Assembly (NCBI GenBank): GCA_035541895.1 | Contig: DATKMK010000058.1 | Location: 1-29,412 of the forward strand | Length of the DNA: 29,412 bases | Reading direction: 5' to 3' | Source: DATKMK01 sp035541895 | GTDB lineage: Bacteria; Desulfobacterota; Binatia; HRBIN30; JACQVA1 | Part shown: one piece after another, positions 7,513 to 15,254 of the stretch | Layout: every line of letters begins with the position of its first letter | Numbering within the stretch: the stretch's first letter is position 1 | Notes under the pieces: model-generated | The model's input: the letters and a program-made list of their open reading frames with translations, nothing else | What the model was told of the DNA's origin: nothing | The model's database searches: none | Translations under genes and position numbers: made by a program

Positions 7513-9248
7513 CAGCGCAGTCGAGCGATCCGGCCATCTCTTCGACCGACGAGCGCCATCGCCGCTGGCTTTGGATCGGCCTGGGGGCGGGTCTGATCGT
7601 TCATCTCGCCCTGCTACCGACGCAGGGTTTTACCGGCGACCTGCAGGCATTCGATTCGTGGATGCGCGCGGCGATCGCGTTTGGCGCCACCCACGTTTAC
7701 GAGCACGTGTTCTGCGACTATCTACCCGGCTATCTCTATCTGACGAAGGGCGTCGGGCTGCTCTGGACAATCGTCACGCGCCAGCCGCTGCCGCCGTTCC
7801 ACAGCGTTGCACAGCGGATGCTGTTGAAGGTCATTCCTGCTCTGGCCGACCTCGCCGGCGCCTGGGTGCTCTACCGCATCGGCCGCACGCGCCGGCAGCC
7901 GGCACTCGCGGCGGCGATCGGCGTCAGCTACGCGCTCAACCCCGCGATGTTGTTCACCAGCGCCGTGTGGGGACAGGTCGATTCGCTGCTCGCGCTGCTG
8001 TTGCTGCTCGCGGTGTGGTCGATCAGTTGTGCGCAGTCGGCGATCGGCTTCGCGTTGCTGACGGCGACGATGCTCATCAAACCGCAGGCGGTCGCGCTGG
8101 TCCCCATGCTCGCGCTCGGCGCGCTGTGCGTCAGCGGCGCGCGCGTGCTGATCGTGGCGCCGTTGGCAAGTGGGCTCACGGCAGCGGCGTTGTTGCTCCC
8201 GTTCGTCGCCGCCGGGCAAATGGCCGCCGTGTGGTCAACGGTCAGCATCATCGTCGGCCATTTCTCCGCGGTGTCGATGAACGCCCACAACGTGTGGTGG
8301 CTGATCTGGGGGCGGGCATCACCAAACACCTCCGACATGATGCGCTTCGGCAACGCCCTGCTGAGCTACCGGGCACTCGGCATGATCATGCTCGGCGTCG
8401 CGACGCTGTTGATCCTGTGGCGCCTGTCCCGCGCGCTGCGGGCGCGCGCCACCGAACCTCTGCCCGCGTTGTGCGAAGCCGGCGCGCTGCAAATGTTCGC
8501 GTTCTATCTGTTCCCGACCGAGATGCACGAGCGGTACATTGTGCCGGCGTTGATCTTCCTCGCAGCGACCGCGCTGTGGCAGCCGCGACTGACGTGGGTG
8601 TACGGCCTGACGTCCGCGACAACGCTCCTCTCGCTGACGATCGCGTTCCCCACATTCACACCGGCGCTGCGTAGTTCGCACGCGGCACCTTATGTCGTGA
8701 GCGTGCTGTTTGTCACAACGTTTCTGCTGTTGCTCTTCTGGACATCGGACCGCCGCTTCCGAGACCTGGCGCCGATTGTGCTGCTGTTGAGTGCGAGCGC
8801 GACGCTCGGCATCGCCATTCTTCCGCTCACGTCGTCACAGCGTCTCTGCGATTGGTCGCCGATCGGTTGGGAGCAAGGTTGGGGAGCGGTGCAAATCGAC
8901 CGTAGCGTCGAAGGCCGGCCACTCTCGGTCGCGGGACGCACGTTTGCGCATGGTTTGGGAACCCGCGCACCGTCGCGCATCAGCTACCATCTGAACGGCG
9001 CCTTCCGTACCTTCGAGTCCGCTCTCGGCGTGGATGATGAGGCCAATCATGGCCAGACAATGCGTTTCCGTGTCGTTGTGGATCGGTACGTTCTCTACGA
9101 CAGCGGCGATGTCTCCGGCCCGGATACGCTGCGACAGGTCACGATACCCGTCGATGGCGCGCAGTATCTCTCGCTGGTCGTGCTCGACGGCGGTGATGGA
9201 ATCACTTCGGACCACGCCGATTGGTTGGAGCCGGTGTTGCAGCGTTGA
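7509..9248 (+). CDS. Multi-pass GT-C-type glycosyltransferase with C-terminal NPCBM domain
   Basis: A 579-residue protein starting at GTG 7509, which overlaps the preceding stop by four bases (GTGA). About ten hydrophobic segments occupy residues ~20-440. The first loop holds GDLQAFDSWMRA with acidic residues. A membrane-border motif SAVWGQVDSLLALL and the late PTEMHERY resemble the GT87/Gpi18-like mannosyltransferase group, which uses polyprenyl-phosphate sugars. Residues 453-579 form an NPCBM (novel putative carbohydrate-binding module) domain: QGWG, DRSVEGRPLSVAGRTFAHGLG, SALGVDDEANH, LYDSG and the hallmark DGGDGITSDHADW. NPCBM is usually seen in glycoside hydrolases, so the fusion suggests a transferase that binds glycan at the membrane surface. 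Sugar and acceptor are unknown. Coupling to a persulfide dioxygenase-like gene is unexplained. Confidence 0.85.
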   Translation: MTAQSSDPAISSTDERHRRWLWIGLGAGLIVHLALLPTQGFTGDLQAFDSWMRAAIAFGATHVYEHVFCDYLPGYLYLTKGVGLLWTIVTRQPLPPFHSVAQRMLLKVIPALADLAGAWVLYRIGRTRRQPALAAAIGVSYALNPAMLFTSAVWGQVDSLLALLLLLAVWSISCAQSAIGFALLTATMLIKPQAVALVPMLALGALCVSGARVLIVAPLASGLTAAALLLPFVAAGQMAAVWSTVSIIVGHFSAVSMNAHNVWWLIWGRASPNTSDMMRFGNALLSYRALGMIMLGVATLLILWRLSRALRARATEPLPALCEAGALQMFAFYLFPTEMHERYIVPALIFLAATALWQPRLTWVYGLTSATTLLSLTIAFPTFTPALRSSHAAPYVVSVLFVTTFLLLLFWTSDRRFRDLAPIVLLLSASATLGIAILPLTSSQRLCDWSPIGWEQGWGAVQIDRSVEGRPLSVAGRTFAHGLGTRAPSRISYHLNGAFRTFESALGVDDEANHGQTMRFRVVVDRYVLYDSGDVSGPDTLRQVTIPVDGAQYLSLVVLDGGDGITSDHADWLEPVLQR

Positions 9249-9394
9249 AGTACCGTTGCGCGCGTCATGAGTCTGCGGAACCGACGGCACGTTGAACTCT
9301 TACCCGTTCCGATGGGCGTTTGCTAAGATCAACGCGCCGAAACGCGGCAATCCCGCGCTTCCAACCGAACGAGTCCGAGGCTAGTGTCGCCCGG

Positions 9395-10321
9395 ATGGAT
9401 CAGAGCCGATTCCGTGCGGCGGCTTCGACCATGCGCTTCCCGTTGCTGGTGGCAGCAATGACAGCGGCCGCGATTTGCGGTTCCAATGTCGACCTCGCGG
9501 GACCGCTTGGCCTTCCTCGTAACGCCAACCCGAATCTCGTCGTCTTCACCACCATTGTGTTCTTCTACTCGGTCGTTGCGGGTCTCGAACGGCTGCATCC
9601 GTATCGGCGCGAGTGGAATCGTCCGGCCGGTGATGTCCGCACCGATCTGCTGCACTTGATCATCAGCGGACCCGGCAGCAACGCCGTCTTCGAGATCACA
9701 TTACGCGGCATTGCGGCCAGCGCCGCCGGCTGGCTGTCGTCGCAGCTCGGCTACACGTTGTGGCCCGGGAACTGGCCGGTGATCGCGCAGCTCTATTTCG
9801 CCATCTTCGTGGCGGAGTTCGGACACTACTGGTTCCACCGCGTATCGCACGAGCATCCCTGGGCGTGGCGCCTGCACGCGACTCATCACAGTGCACCCCG
9901 CCTGTACTGGCTGAATGCCACGCGCTTTCATCCGCTCGATCTCGTCGCCCTGATCACGTGCCAGAGCGTCCCCTTGATCCTTCTCGGAATCACGCCGCGC
10001 GCCTTCCTCATGTACACGCTGTTTGCCGTGGTCTACGGACAACTCCAGCACGGCAATATCGCGCTCGCCACCCGCGGCTTCGACTGGATCTTCAGTACTC
10101 CGACGCTCCACCGCTGGCACCACTCACCCGACGTGCGTGAAGGCAACGCCAACTACGGCGCCATCCTGATCACTTGGGACCTGCTGTTTCGCAGCTTCTC
10201 TCGGCCGGCGGATCGTGTGTTCGATGGGCGCGTCGGCATCGACGCACTGCCGCACTTTCCGACTACGTACTGGGCGCAGCTCGCCTCACCCTTTCGTTGG
10301 CGGAGCTTCACGTCGCACTGA
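9395..10321 (+). CDS. Sterol desaturase / fatty acid hydroxylase superfamily protein
   Basis: A 308-residue integral membrane protein with the histidine clusters that bind the di-iron centre: H144YWFH148, RVSH152E, H161ATH164H165 and H239RWH242H243. This spacing (HxxxH, HxxHH, HxxHH) defines the fatty acid hydroxylase superfamily, which inserts oxygen into or desaturates lipids at the membrane. Hydrophobic stretches lie at residues ~15-30, ~48-63, ~128-142 and ~183-215. The start is uncertain: ATG 9395 has no clear Shine-Dalgarno, ATG 9431 is possible and the frame is open from 9320. The 3' end overlaps the convergent thioesterase gene by 36 bases. The lipid substrate cannot be predicted; sterol-like, hopanoid or fatty-alkyl chains are all possible. 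Confidence 0.88.
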   Translation: MDQSRFRAAASTMRFPLLVAAMTAAAICGSNVDLAGPLGLPRNANPNLVVFTTIVFFYSVVAGLERLHPYRREWNRPAGDVRTDLLHLIISGPGSNAVFEITLRGIAASAAGWLSSQLGYTLWPGNWPVIAQLYFAIFVAEFGHYWFHRVSHEHPWAWRLHATHHSAPRLYWLNATRFHPLDLVALITCQSVPLILLGITPRAFLMYTLFAVVYGQLQHGNIALATRGFDWIFSTPTLHRWHHSPDVREGNANYGAILITWDLLFRSFSRPADRVFDGRVGIDALPHFPTTYWAQLASPFRWRSFTSH

Positions 10322-10747
10322 CTCGGTCGTCCCACCGCGCATCGCGAGGGCCGCCTCGCGAAACTCGGCCGGAATGCGTTGCGGACGCCCCTCGTCGTTG
10401 AGGACCGCGTGCATGGTGTGCCCCGCCGCGAGCACGGTGCCGTCGAGTGCCACCACTTCGTAGTGAATGGTCAACCGCGCGCGCATCACGTCACCGATCC
10501 CGGCGCGAATGATCAGGTCGTCGTCGTAACGCGCCGGCCGAAGGTAGCGACACGTCGTCTCGATTACCCCGAGGTAGAGACCGCGCGCGATGTATTCCGG
10601 AAACGGATGGCCGAGTTTGCGAAACAACTCCGCTCGGCCGATCTCGAAGAGTCGAAAATAGTTGCCATAGTACATGATCCGCATCGGATCGCAGTCGGCG
10701 AAGATGACGCGGTAGCGCGCCACTTCGATCAGCGTGGTGTGCTCCAT
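10286..10747 (-). CDS. Acyl-CoA thioesterase, 4-hydroxybenzoyl-CoA thioesterase (hot-dog) family
   Basis: A 153-residue single hot-dog domain protein. The N-terminal active-site region reads FADCDPMRIMYYGNYFRLFE, with D18/D20 at the place of the conserved Asp of 4HBT thioesterases, followed by the helix EIGRAELFRKLG. Beta-strand features such as CRYLRPARYDDDLIIRA and VLAAGHTMHAVLN follow as in YbgC/FadM-like enzymes. The ATG at 10747 is chosen because GAGG stands six bases before it, while the GTG four codons upstream has no such site. It hydrolyses acyl-CoA thioesters in the cytoplasm; the acyl group is unknown. It converges on and overlaps the hydroxylase gene by 36 bases, so the two transcripts are antisense at their ends. 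Confidence 0.87.
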   Translation of the reverse strand: MEHTTLIEVARYRVIFADCDPMRIMYYGNYFRLFEIGRAELFRKLGHPFPEYIARGLYLGVIETTCRYLRPARYDDDLIIRAGIGDVMRARLTIHYEVVALDGTVLAAGHTMHAVLNDEGRPQRIPAEFREAALAMRGGTTESVRREAPPTKG

Positions 10748-11163
10748 CGCGTTCCTCACTACGCGGCAGCGAAGCGGACGGCAAGCGCCACGCGGTTGGC
10801 TTTCGGCAGTGCGGGTCTTGCCCCGGCTGGTGGATCAGGGTCTTATCACGCACGATGAATATGAACGAAAGCGGGCAGATCTTTTGAAGGACTTGTAGCG
10901 GGAGTGCTGCGTGTTCTGTCGGCTCATCTAACCTATGTCAATGCAGATTGGAATCTCATGCTCCTCCTTGGTGTGCGGCGTTACACCGCCGTGAAGGGCG
11001 TGCGGACCCAATCAACCTTCTCGGCGTTGATCGTGCGCGAAGTCGAGCATACGCGTGGAGCATCGTCCTGGAGGCAAGCGTAGAGGCGCCTCGTTCTCGG
11101 CTGCAGGCTATCGGATCTCTCCGTCGCGAGCTAGCATCGGGGGTCAAAAGCCAGGAGACGGAG
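10748..11163. other. Intergenic stretch of about 415 bases with a SHOCT fragment
   Basis: Apart from the short SHOCT-like tail (separate entry) I see no supportable gene. The frame of the following GFA gene stays open back to an ATG at 10948, but that extension has no family similarity and no ribosome binding site, and the GFA domain itself starts at 11164. Another short frame from about 10957 also ends without recognisable features. Confidence 0.55.
10806..10898 (+). pseudogene. C-terminal SHOCT-domain remnant
   Basis: In the frame ending with TAG at 10896-10898 the translation reads LVDQGLITHDEYERKRADLL followed by KDL and stop (10827-10898). This is the usual SHOCT pattern (LxDxGxITxxEYExxKxxLL), a short C-terminal helix pair found on many membrane proteins. 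The sequence before it is not recognisable and soon runs antisense into the thioesterase gene. It is best read as the tail of a lost gene, or as a tiny ORF starting at GTG 10809. It is too short for certainty. Confidence 0.45.
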
Positions 11164-11613
11164 ATGATCAGAGGTAGCTGTCTGTGCGGCGGCGTTCGGT
11201 TTGAGATGGATCGCGTCGTCGGTCCGTTCGAGCTGTGTCACTGCAGCCGGTGCAGGAAGGTGAGCGGCTCTGCCTTCATGGCAGGCGTGGGCGTACGGCG
11301 AGATGAATTCCGATTCGTCAGCGGCCGGAACCTGGTCACCAAGTACGATGCACCGATTCTCGAGTCTCCTCCGGCCTACCGAGTGTGCTTCTGCAGCGAA
11401 TGCGGTTGTTGTGTGCCCGATCCGGAAGGAGATTCCGAGTGGCTTGAAATCGCGGCGGGTCTTTTGGATGACGATCCTGGCATCCGCCCCGACAAGCACA
11501 TTTTCGTTGAACGCAAAGCGAACTGGTTCGAGATCACCGACGGCCTGCCGCAACTCGACAAGCAGGCCCTTCTCCGGCATCGTCGCCAGCTCGCACTGAA
11601 GCACCATGAGTGA
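11164..11613 (+). CDS. GFA-family (glutathione-dependent formaldehyde-activating / CENP-V) zinc protein
   Basis: A 149-residue protein with the zinc-binding cysteines of the GFA fold: CLC (C6, C8), CHCSRC (C25, C27, C30) and CFCSEC (C75, C77, C80). The start MIRGSCLCGGVRFE is typical. GGAG lies about ten bases before ATG 11164, and the frame extension upstream to 10948 is not family-like. Gfa was named for speeding S-hydroxymethylglutathione formation, but most members have no proven activity. Its last eight bases overlap the next start, and the neighbour is also from a glutathione-linked family, which hints at a shared thiol-adduct substrate. That link is inference. Confidence 0.88.
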   Translation: MIRGSCLCGGVRFEMDRVVGPFELCHCSRCRKVSGSAFMAGVGVRRDEFRFVSGRNLVTKYDAPILESPPAYRVCFCSECGCCVPDPEGDSEWLEIAAGLLDDDPGIRPDKHIFVERKANWFEITDGLPQLDKQALLRHRRQLALKHHE

Positions 11614-12217
11614 CGACGACATTCATAACACCATCCGCTTTTACTTCAGCTTTCGCAGCCCCTACGCGTGGCTGGCGGCCGAGCAGCTCGAGGCGGAGCT
11701 TGGGGATCTCGGTGTCGCGATCGCGCTCCTGCCGATCTATCCGACGCCCGAACGTTTCCCCAATGATCCGGTGAAGGTACCGAACAAACTAGCCTACACC
11801 GTGCAGGACGTCGCCCGCTTGGCGCGCGAGCGGGGGCTGACCCTCCGCTTGCCACCGGCCGGCGATCCCGATTGGGCGCTCTCGCACGCCGCCTTTCTTG
11901 GCGCACCGCATCACGCCGCGGCGCGGTTCATGTTGGAACTATTTCGCAAACGCTTTTGCGAGGGACTGGATCTCGGACAGGATCGAGTGATTGCCGACGC
12001 CGCCCGTGCAGCCCGCACGAATCCCGAACCGATCCTCACCGCGGCACACTCGGATGAGCTGCGCGCGGAAGCCGCGGCCGGATGGGAACGCGCCGTCGAG
12101 CGCGACCGGATCTTCGGCGTGCCGAGCTTTGTGTACGCCGGCAAACTCTATTGGGGGCAGGACCGCATGCGCTTCGTGCGCAGCGCCGTCGCTCGCAAGT
12201 CGGGCGTGGCGCGCTGA
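11606..12217 (+). CDS. DsbA-family oxidoreductase / 2-hydroxychromene-2-carboxylate isomerase-like
   Basis: A 203-residue thioredoxin-fold protein of the HCCA isomerase / GST-kappa group. The N-terminal YFSFRSPYAWLA puts a Ser (S18) at the glutathione-binding position; no CxxC is present, so this is not a disulfide oxidase. The C-terminal GVPSFVYAGKLYWGQDRM contains the cis-Pro motif (GVPSF) and the usual WGQDRM ending. HCCA isomerases act with glutathione in naphthalene-type aromatic degradation, but most homologues are of unknown substrate. The ATG at 11606 overlaps the GFA gene by eight bases. The stop is 12 bases from the convergent LLM gene. Confidence 0.87.
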   Translation: MSDDDIHNTIRFYFSFRSPYAWLAAEQLEAELGDLGVAIALLPIYPTPERFPNDPVKVPNKLAYTVQDVARLARERGLTLRLPPAGDPDWALSHAAFLGAPHHAAARFMLELFRKRFCEGLDLGQDRVIADAARAARTNPEPILTAAHSDELRAEAAAGWERAVERDRIFGVPSFVYAGKLYWGQDRMRFVRSAVARKSGVAR

Positions 12218-12229
12218 TCGCCGCGCCTT

Positions 12230-13189
12230 CTATTGATTCAGCAGCGGCCCGACCTCGCGGCCGAATCGCTCGATTTGGTCGGCCAGTTCGTCGCACGAGC
12301 GGCTGCGGAAACGCACGCCCATGTGATTGACCCCGAGCGTCTTTCGCTTGCGCAGCTCCGCGGCGATCCCGTCGGCCGATCCGGTCAATGCGTTCGGTCC
12401 GACGTCGAACGCCGGCGTGCCGACGTACAGCCACGGGCTGTTCATCCCGATTTCGATGGGTGCGTCGCCACGGACTCTGGCGCGATGCTCGTGGACGTAG
12501 GCAATCGCCGCTTCCATGCCCATCTCGGGCACGCCTTGCGGCAACCAGCCGTCGCCGCGTTCGGCGGCGCGTTTGAGCGCGCCTTTGGTTGATCCGCCAA
12601 CCCAGATCGGCGGCCGAGGCCGTTGCACAGGACGTGGTCGCTGCCCGAGATCGTGGACCCGCCAGGTCGGCCCGTCGTGATCGGGATACTCGGCGGTGAA
12701 CGCCGCGACGATCAGGTCGATCGCTTCGTCGAGCAGTTTGCCGCGGCGCGAGAAGTCGACGCCGAGGGTCTCGAACTCGCCCTGGAGATGTCCGGCACCA
12801 ACCCCGAGGATGACACGACCGCCTGAGAGTGCGTCGAGTGTCGCAAAGGCCTTCGCGGTCATTAGTGGGTGGCGATAGGGCGCGATGTAGACGTACGACA
12901 GCAAGCGCACGTGTTGGGTAGCCGCCGCGAGGAAACCCAACGTCGCGATGGTGTCGTACCAGATTGTCGACATCGCCTTCGCCGCCGCGCGGGGGACCGC
13001 GACGTGATCGCACACCGCCACGTAAAAGAACCCGCTCCGGTCACAGGCGCGCGCGATCTTCAGAATTTCCGCCGGCCCCGCGCTCGCCTCCCACGGCGCG
13101 GCGAACACGGTGCTCTGCGCCGTCACCGGCAGTTGCAAGCCGTAGACGAGTCGGCCGCTCGGGACGATCTGCACCGCGACCTGCGACAT
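12230..13189 (-). CDS. LLM-class (luciferase-like) flavin oxidoreductase, F420-type
   Basis: A 319-residue bacterial luciferase-like TIM-barrel protein. Diagnostic stretches are ILKIARACDRSGFFYVAVCDHV, HVRLLSYVYIAPYRHP..TAK, ALSGGRVILGVGAG and PRPPIWVGGSTKGALKRAA, followed by GDGWLP. The pattern is closest to the actinobacterial group usually annotated as F420-dependent (Rv2161c-like). FMN cannot be excluded, and F420 biosynthesis genes are not in the window. It starts at ATG 13189, eight bases after the stop of another LLM gene, so the two are surely cotranscribed. The substrate is unknown. Confidence 0.87.
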   Translation of the reverse strand: MSQVAVQIVPSGRLVYGLQLPVTAQSTVFAAPWEASAGPAEILKIARACDRSGFFYVAVCDHVAVPRAAAKAMSTIWYDTIATLGFLAAATQHVRLLSYVYIAPYRHPLMTAKAFATLDALSGGRVILGVGAGHLQGEFETLGVDFSRRGKLLDEAIDLIVAAFTAEYPDHDGPTWRVHDLGQRPRPVQRPRPPIWVGGSTKGALKRAAERGDGWLPQGVPEMGMEAAIAYVHEHRARVRGDAPIEIGMNSPWLYVGTPAFDVGPNALTGSADGIAAELRKRKTLGVNHMGVRFRSRSCDELADQIERFGREVGPLLNQ

Positions 13190-13196
13190 GCCGCGA

Positions 13197-14324
13197 CTAC
13201 TTTCGCAGCGCGGCTTCGCGGTAGCGGCGCGTACTCGCAACCGGATCCTTGTCGAAGCGCGGCAGGACTTCCTTGCCGAACAGCTCGACCGTCTTGAGCG
13301 CGTCCGCTTGCGACATCGTCGAAGCCAGGATGCCGAAGATGATCTGGTCGCAACCGACGTCGACGTACTTCTGCACGGCCTTCGCACACTCGTCCGGGTC
13401 GCCGACGATACGTTGGCCGCTGGCGATGCGCTCTTCGAGTTGTTCCGGCGTGGGATCGGGAATCAATGCGGGCCACTGCGGAACACCCGCGGGCCGCGGA
13501 AAGGTGTCGAGGTACTTGAACACCAGGCTGGTGTGGTAGCCGCTGCCCATGCCGAGGGCGACCTCCCTGGCGCGCTTGCGATCGGGCAAGCAGACGAGTT
13601 GAGTTACGCAGGCGACGTTGTTGTTGACGAATGCTCCGACCGGCTCGGCGTGCCGAACGTTGTCTTTGTACACGTTGATGAGCGGTTCGAAGTCCTTCGG
13701 TCCACCGAGTGCGAAGCACAGCGCACCCATACCGAGCCGACCGGCCTTTTCGAACGTCGAGGGACTGCCGCACGCCACCCAGATCGGGGGATGGGGCAAC
13801 GAATACGGCTTCGGCAACACGTTGCGCTCGGGCATTGCGAAATACTTTCCCTGAAAAGTGTACTTGGTCTCGCGCCACATGCGCAGAATTTCGCGCAACG
13901 ACTCGTCGAACATCGCACGCGTGGTGTCGCCGTCGGGAATGCCAAAGCCTTTGAACTCGGTACTCGACGAGCCGCGCCCGGTACCGAATTCGAATCGGCC
14001 CTCGCTCAGGTGATCGAGCATGGCGACGCGCTCGGCGATGCGCGCCGGGTGATTCACCGGCGGGGTGATGTTGTAGATCGCCGAGCCGACGTGGATGCGC
14101 TTCGTTCGCGCGGCGACGTACGGCAGGAAGATCTCAGACGCCGAGATGTGCGAGTACTCTTCGAGAAAGTGATGCTCGACCGACCAGACGTATTTGAAGC
14201 CGTAGCGATCACAGTGTTCGGCCAATTCGAGTTCGCGCATCAGCCGCTTGTGCTCGGCGCCGACCGGATCGGCTTCGACTTCGTGCTTGGGAACGTGCGC
14301 CTGAACGAACAATCCGAATTCCAT
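13197..14324 (-). CDS. LLM-class flavin-dependent monooxygenase (luciferase-like)
   Basis: A 375-residue luciferase-like protein distinct from its downstream paralogue. It starts MEFGLFVQAHVPKHE, with GGAG shortly before ATG 14324. It contains GFKYVWSVEHHFLEEYSHIS, the flavin-binding region IHVGSAIYNITPPVNHPARI and the loop LSEGRFEFGTGRG. A C-terminal region with GDPDECAKAV and GCDQIIFGI follows. The EHHF motif near residue 50 places it with luxA-type monooxygenases of the alkanal/nitrilotriacetate group. It probably oxygenates a small organic substrate using reduced flavin. Its place between a MerB-family gene and an F420-type gene, all on one strand, suggests one pathway. Confidence 0.9.
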   Translation of the reverse strand: MEFGLFVQAHVPKHEVEADPVGAEHKRLMRELELAEHCDRYGFKYVWSVEHHFLEEYSHISASEIFLPYVAARTKRIHVGSAIYNITPPVNHPARIAERVAMLDHLSEGRFEFGTGRGSSSTEFKGFGIPDGDTTRAMFDESLREILRMWRETKYTFQGKYFAMPERNVLPKPYSLPHPPIWVACGSPSTFEKAGRLGMGALCFALGGPKDFEPLINVYKDNVRHAEPVGAFVNNNVACVTQLVCLPDRKRAREVALGMGSGYHTSLVFKYLDTFPRPAGVPQWPALIPDPTPEQLEERIASGQRIVGDPDECAKAVQKYVDVGCDQIIFGILASTMSQADALKTVELFGKEVLPRFDKDPVASTRRYREAALRK

Positions 14325-14442
14325 CGTTTCTCCGCTTCTCACTACCATCGCCCACGGTTCAGTGACGCGCACATCTTCGCCACGGGACCGCGAATGTCTG
14401 ACGTTGGATCCTTTGACCTCAGACCTTGAACTTGGACTCTTA

Positions 14443-15168
14443 CTATTCCCCCCACCCGCTGACGTCGACGCCGAGGGCGCGGATGCCGTCGATGATGCGC
14501 TGCGGCCGCATGTAGTCGGGGATGCGGTCGTACTGCCACATGCGCGCCTTCCCGGTGCCGGTGATGAATTTGCGCGCCTGTTCCATGGTGAACAAAACCC
14601 CGCGCCGGACGATGGCTTTCTCGTACGCGAGCGCGTGATCGCGGTCGACGACAAAGTTCATCGCGTCGCACATCGAGACGATGTTGGTTTTGTTCCAGTC
14701 GCGCGGGGACACGCTGACATGGATCATCGTCGCGCTCGGCGTGCACGAGAGGGTCTCGCCATCTTTGGTCACGACGGTCACCGGCGCCAAGCAACACGCG
14801 CAGTAGCCTTCGATGCGCAGCTCTTTGCCGGCGAATGGCGGCATCATGCACATGGCGAGCGATTCCATCGCGCAGCCGGCGTAGCAGTGAAAGCGTCCGT
14901 CGACGAACACCTGCGCCTGGCTGGGGTAGCTTGAGAACGGCGGCGCCTTCAGGAGGTTGAAGTTCTGCGTATCCTGATCGACGATGCACATGATGCCGAG
15001 ATCGAGTTGCTTGTAGGCCTCGAGGATTTCGCGGCGCGACAGGCCGGTGGCTTCATGTGCCGTGCGCAAGTTCGGGCCGTGGCCGTGCGCGCACCAATGC
15101 TCGTAGATGAACTGACGCAGCTTCAGCGCGTCGTCGGAGAAGCGGAACTCGGGAACGTTCTGCGGCAT
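14443..15168 (-). CDS. Alkylmercury lyase (MerB)-family protein with variant active site
   Basis: A 241-residue protein with an N-terminal winged-helix-like region (residues ~10-75: TAHEATGLSRREILEAYKQL) and a MerB-like core. Comparing from memory with E. coli R831b MerB, C99 (YAGCAMESL) aligns with catalytic C96, E102 with catalytic D99, C123 (GYCACC) with structural C117 and C167 (SMCDAMNFV) with catalytic C159. Thus both carbon-mercury-cleaving cysteines are kept but the proton-donating Asp is Glu. Additional cysteines (C26, C61, C95, C107, C125, C126, C142) are unusual. The ATG at 15168 has GGAGGG just upstream. No merA, merR or merT is nearby; its neighbours are SDR and LLM oxidoreductases. 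It may be an organomercurial lyase working alone, or a relative with a different thiol-dependent substrate. Confidence 0.8.
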   Translation of the reverse strand: MPQNVPEFRFSDDALKLRQFIYEHWCAHGHGPNLRTAHEATGLSRREILEAYKQLDLGIMCIVDQDTQNFNLLKAPPFSSYPSQAQVFVDGRFHCYAGCAMESLAMCMMPPFAGKELRIEGYCACCLAPVTVVTKDGETLSCTPSATMIHVSVSPRDWNKTNIVSMCDAMNFVVDRDHALAYEKAIVRRGVLFTMEQARKFITGTGKARMWQYDRIPDYMRPQRIIDGIRALGVDVSGWGE

Positions 15169-15254
15169 CGACCCTCCACGATTGGAAACTAACGCTTGTT
15201 CGTATCCGGCGACGCCGGGGCTTGTCAATGCAACCCCGACCCCCGGCCACGGCG

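Noticed and set aside
10948..11163. 72-residue N-terminal extension of the GFA protein
   Set aside because: No similarity to the family and no ribosome binding site; GGAG precedes the ATG at 11164.
14443..15168. Mercury resistance operon
   Set aside because: Only a MerB-family gene is present; merA, merR, merT and merP are absent from the window.
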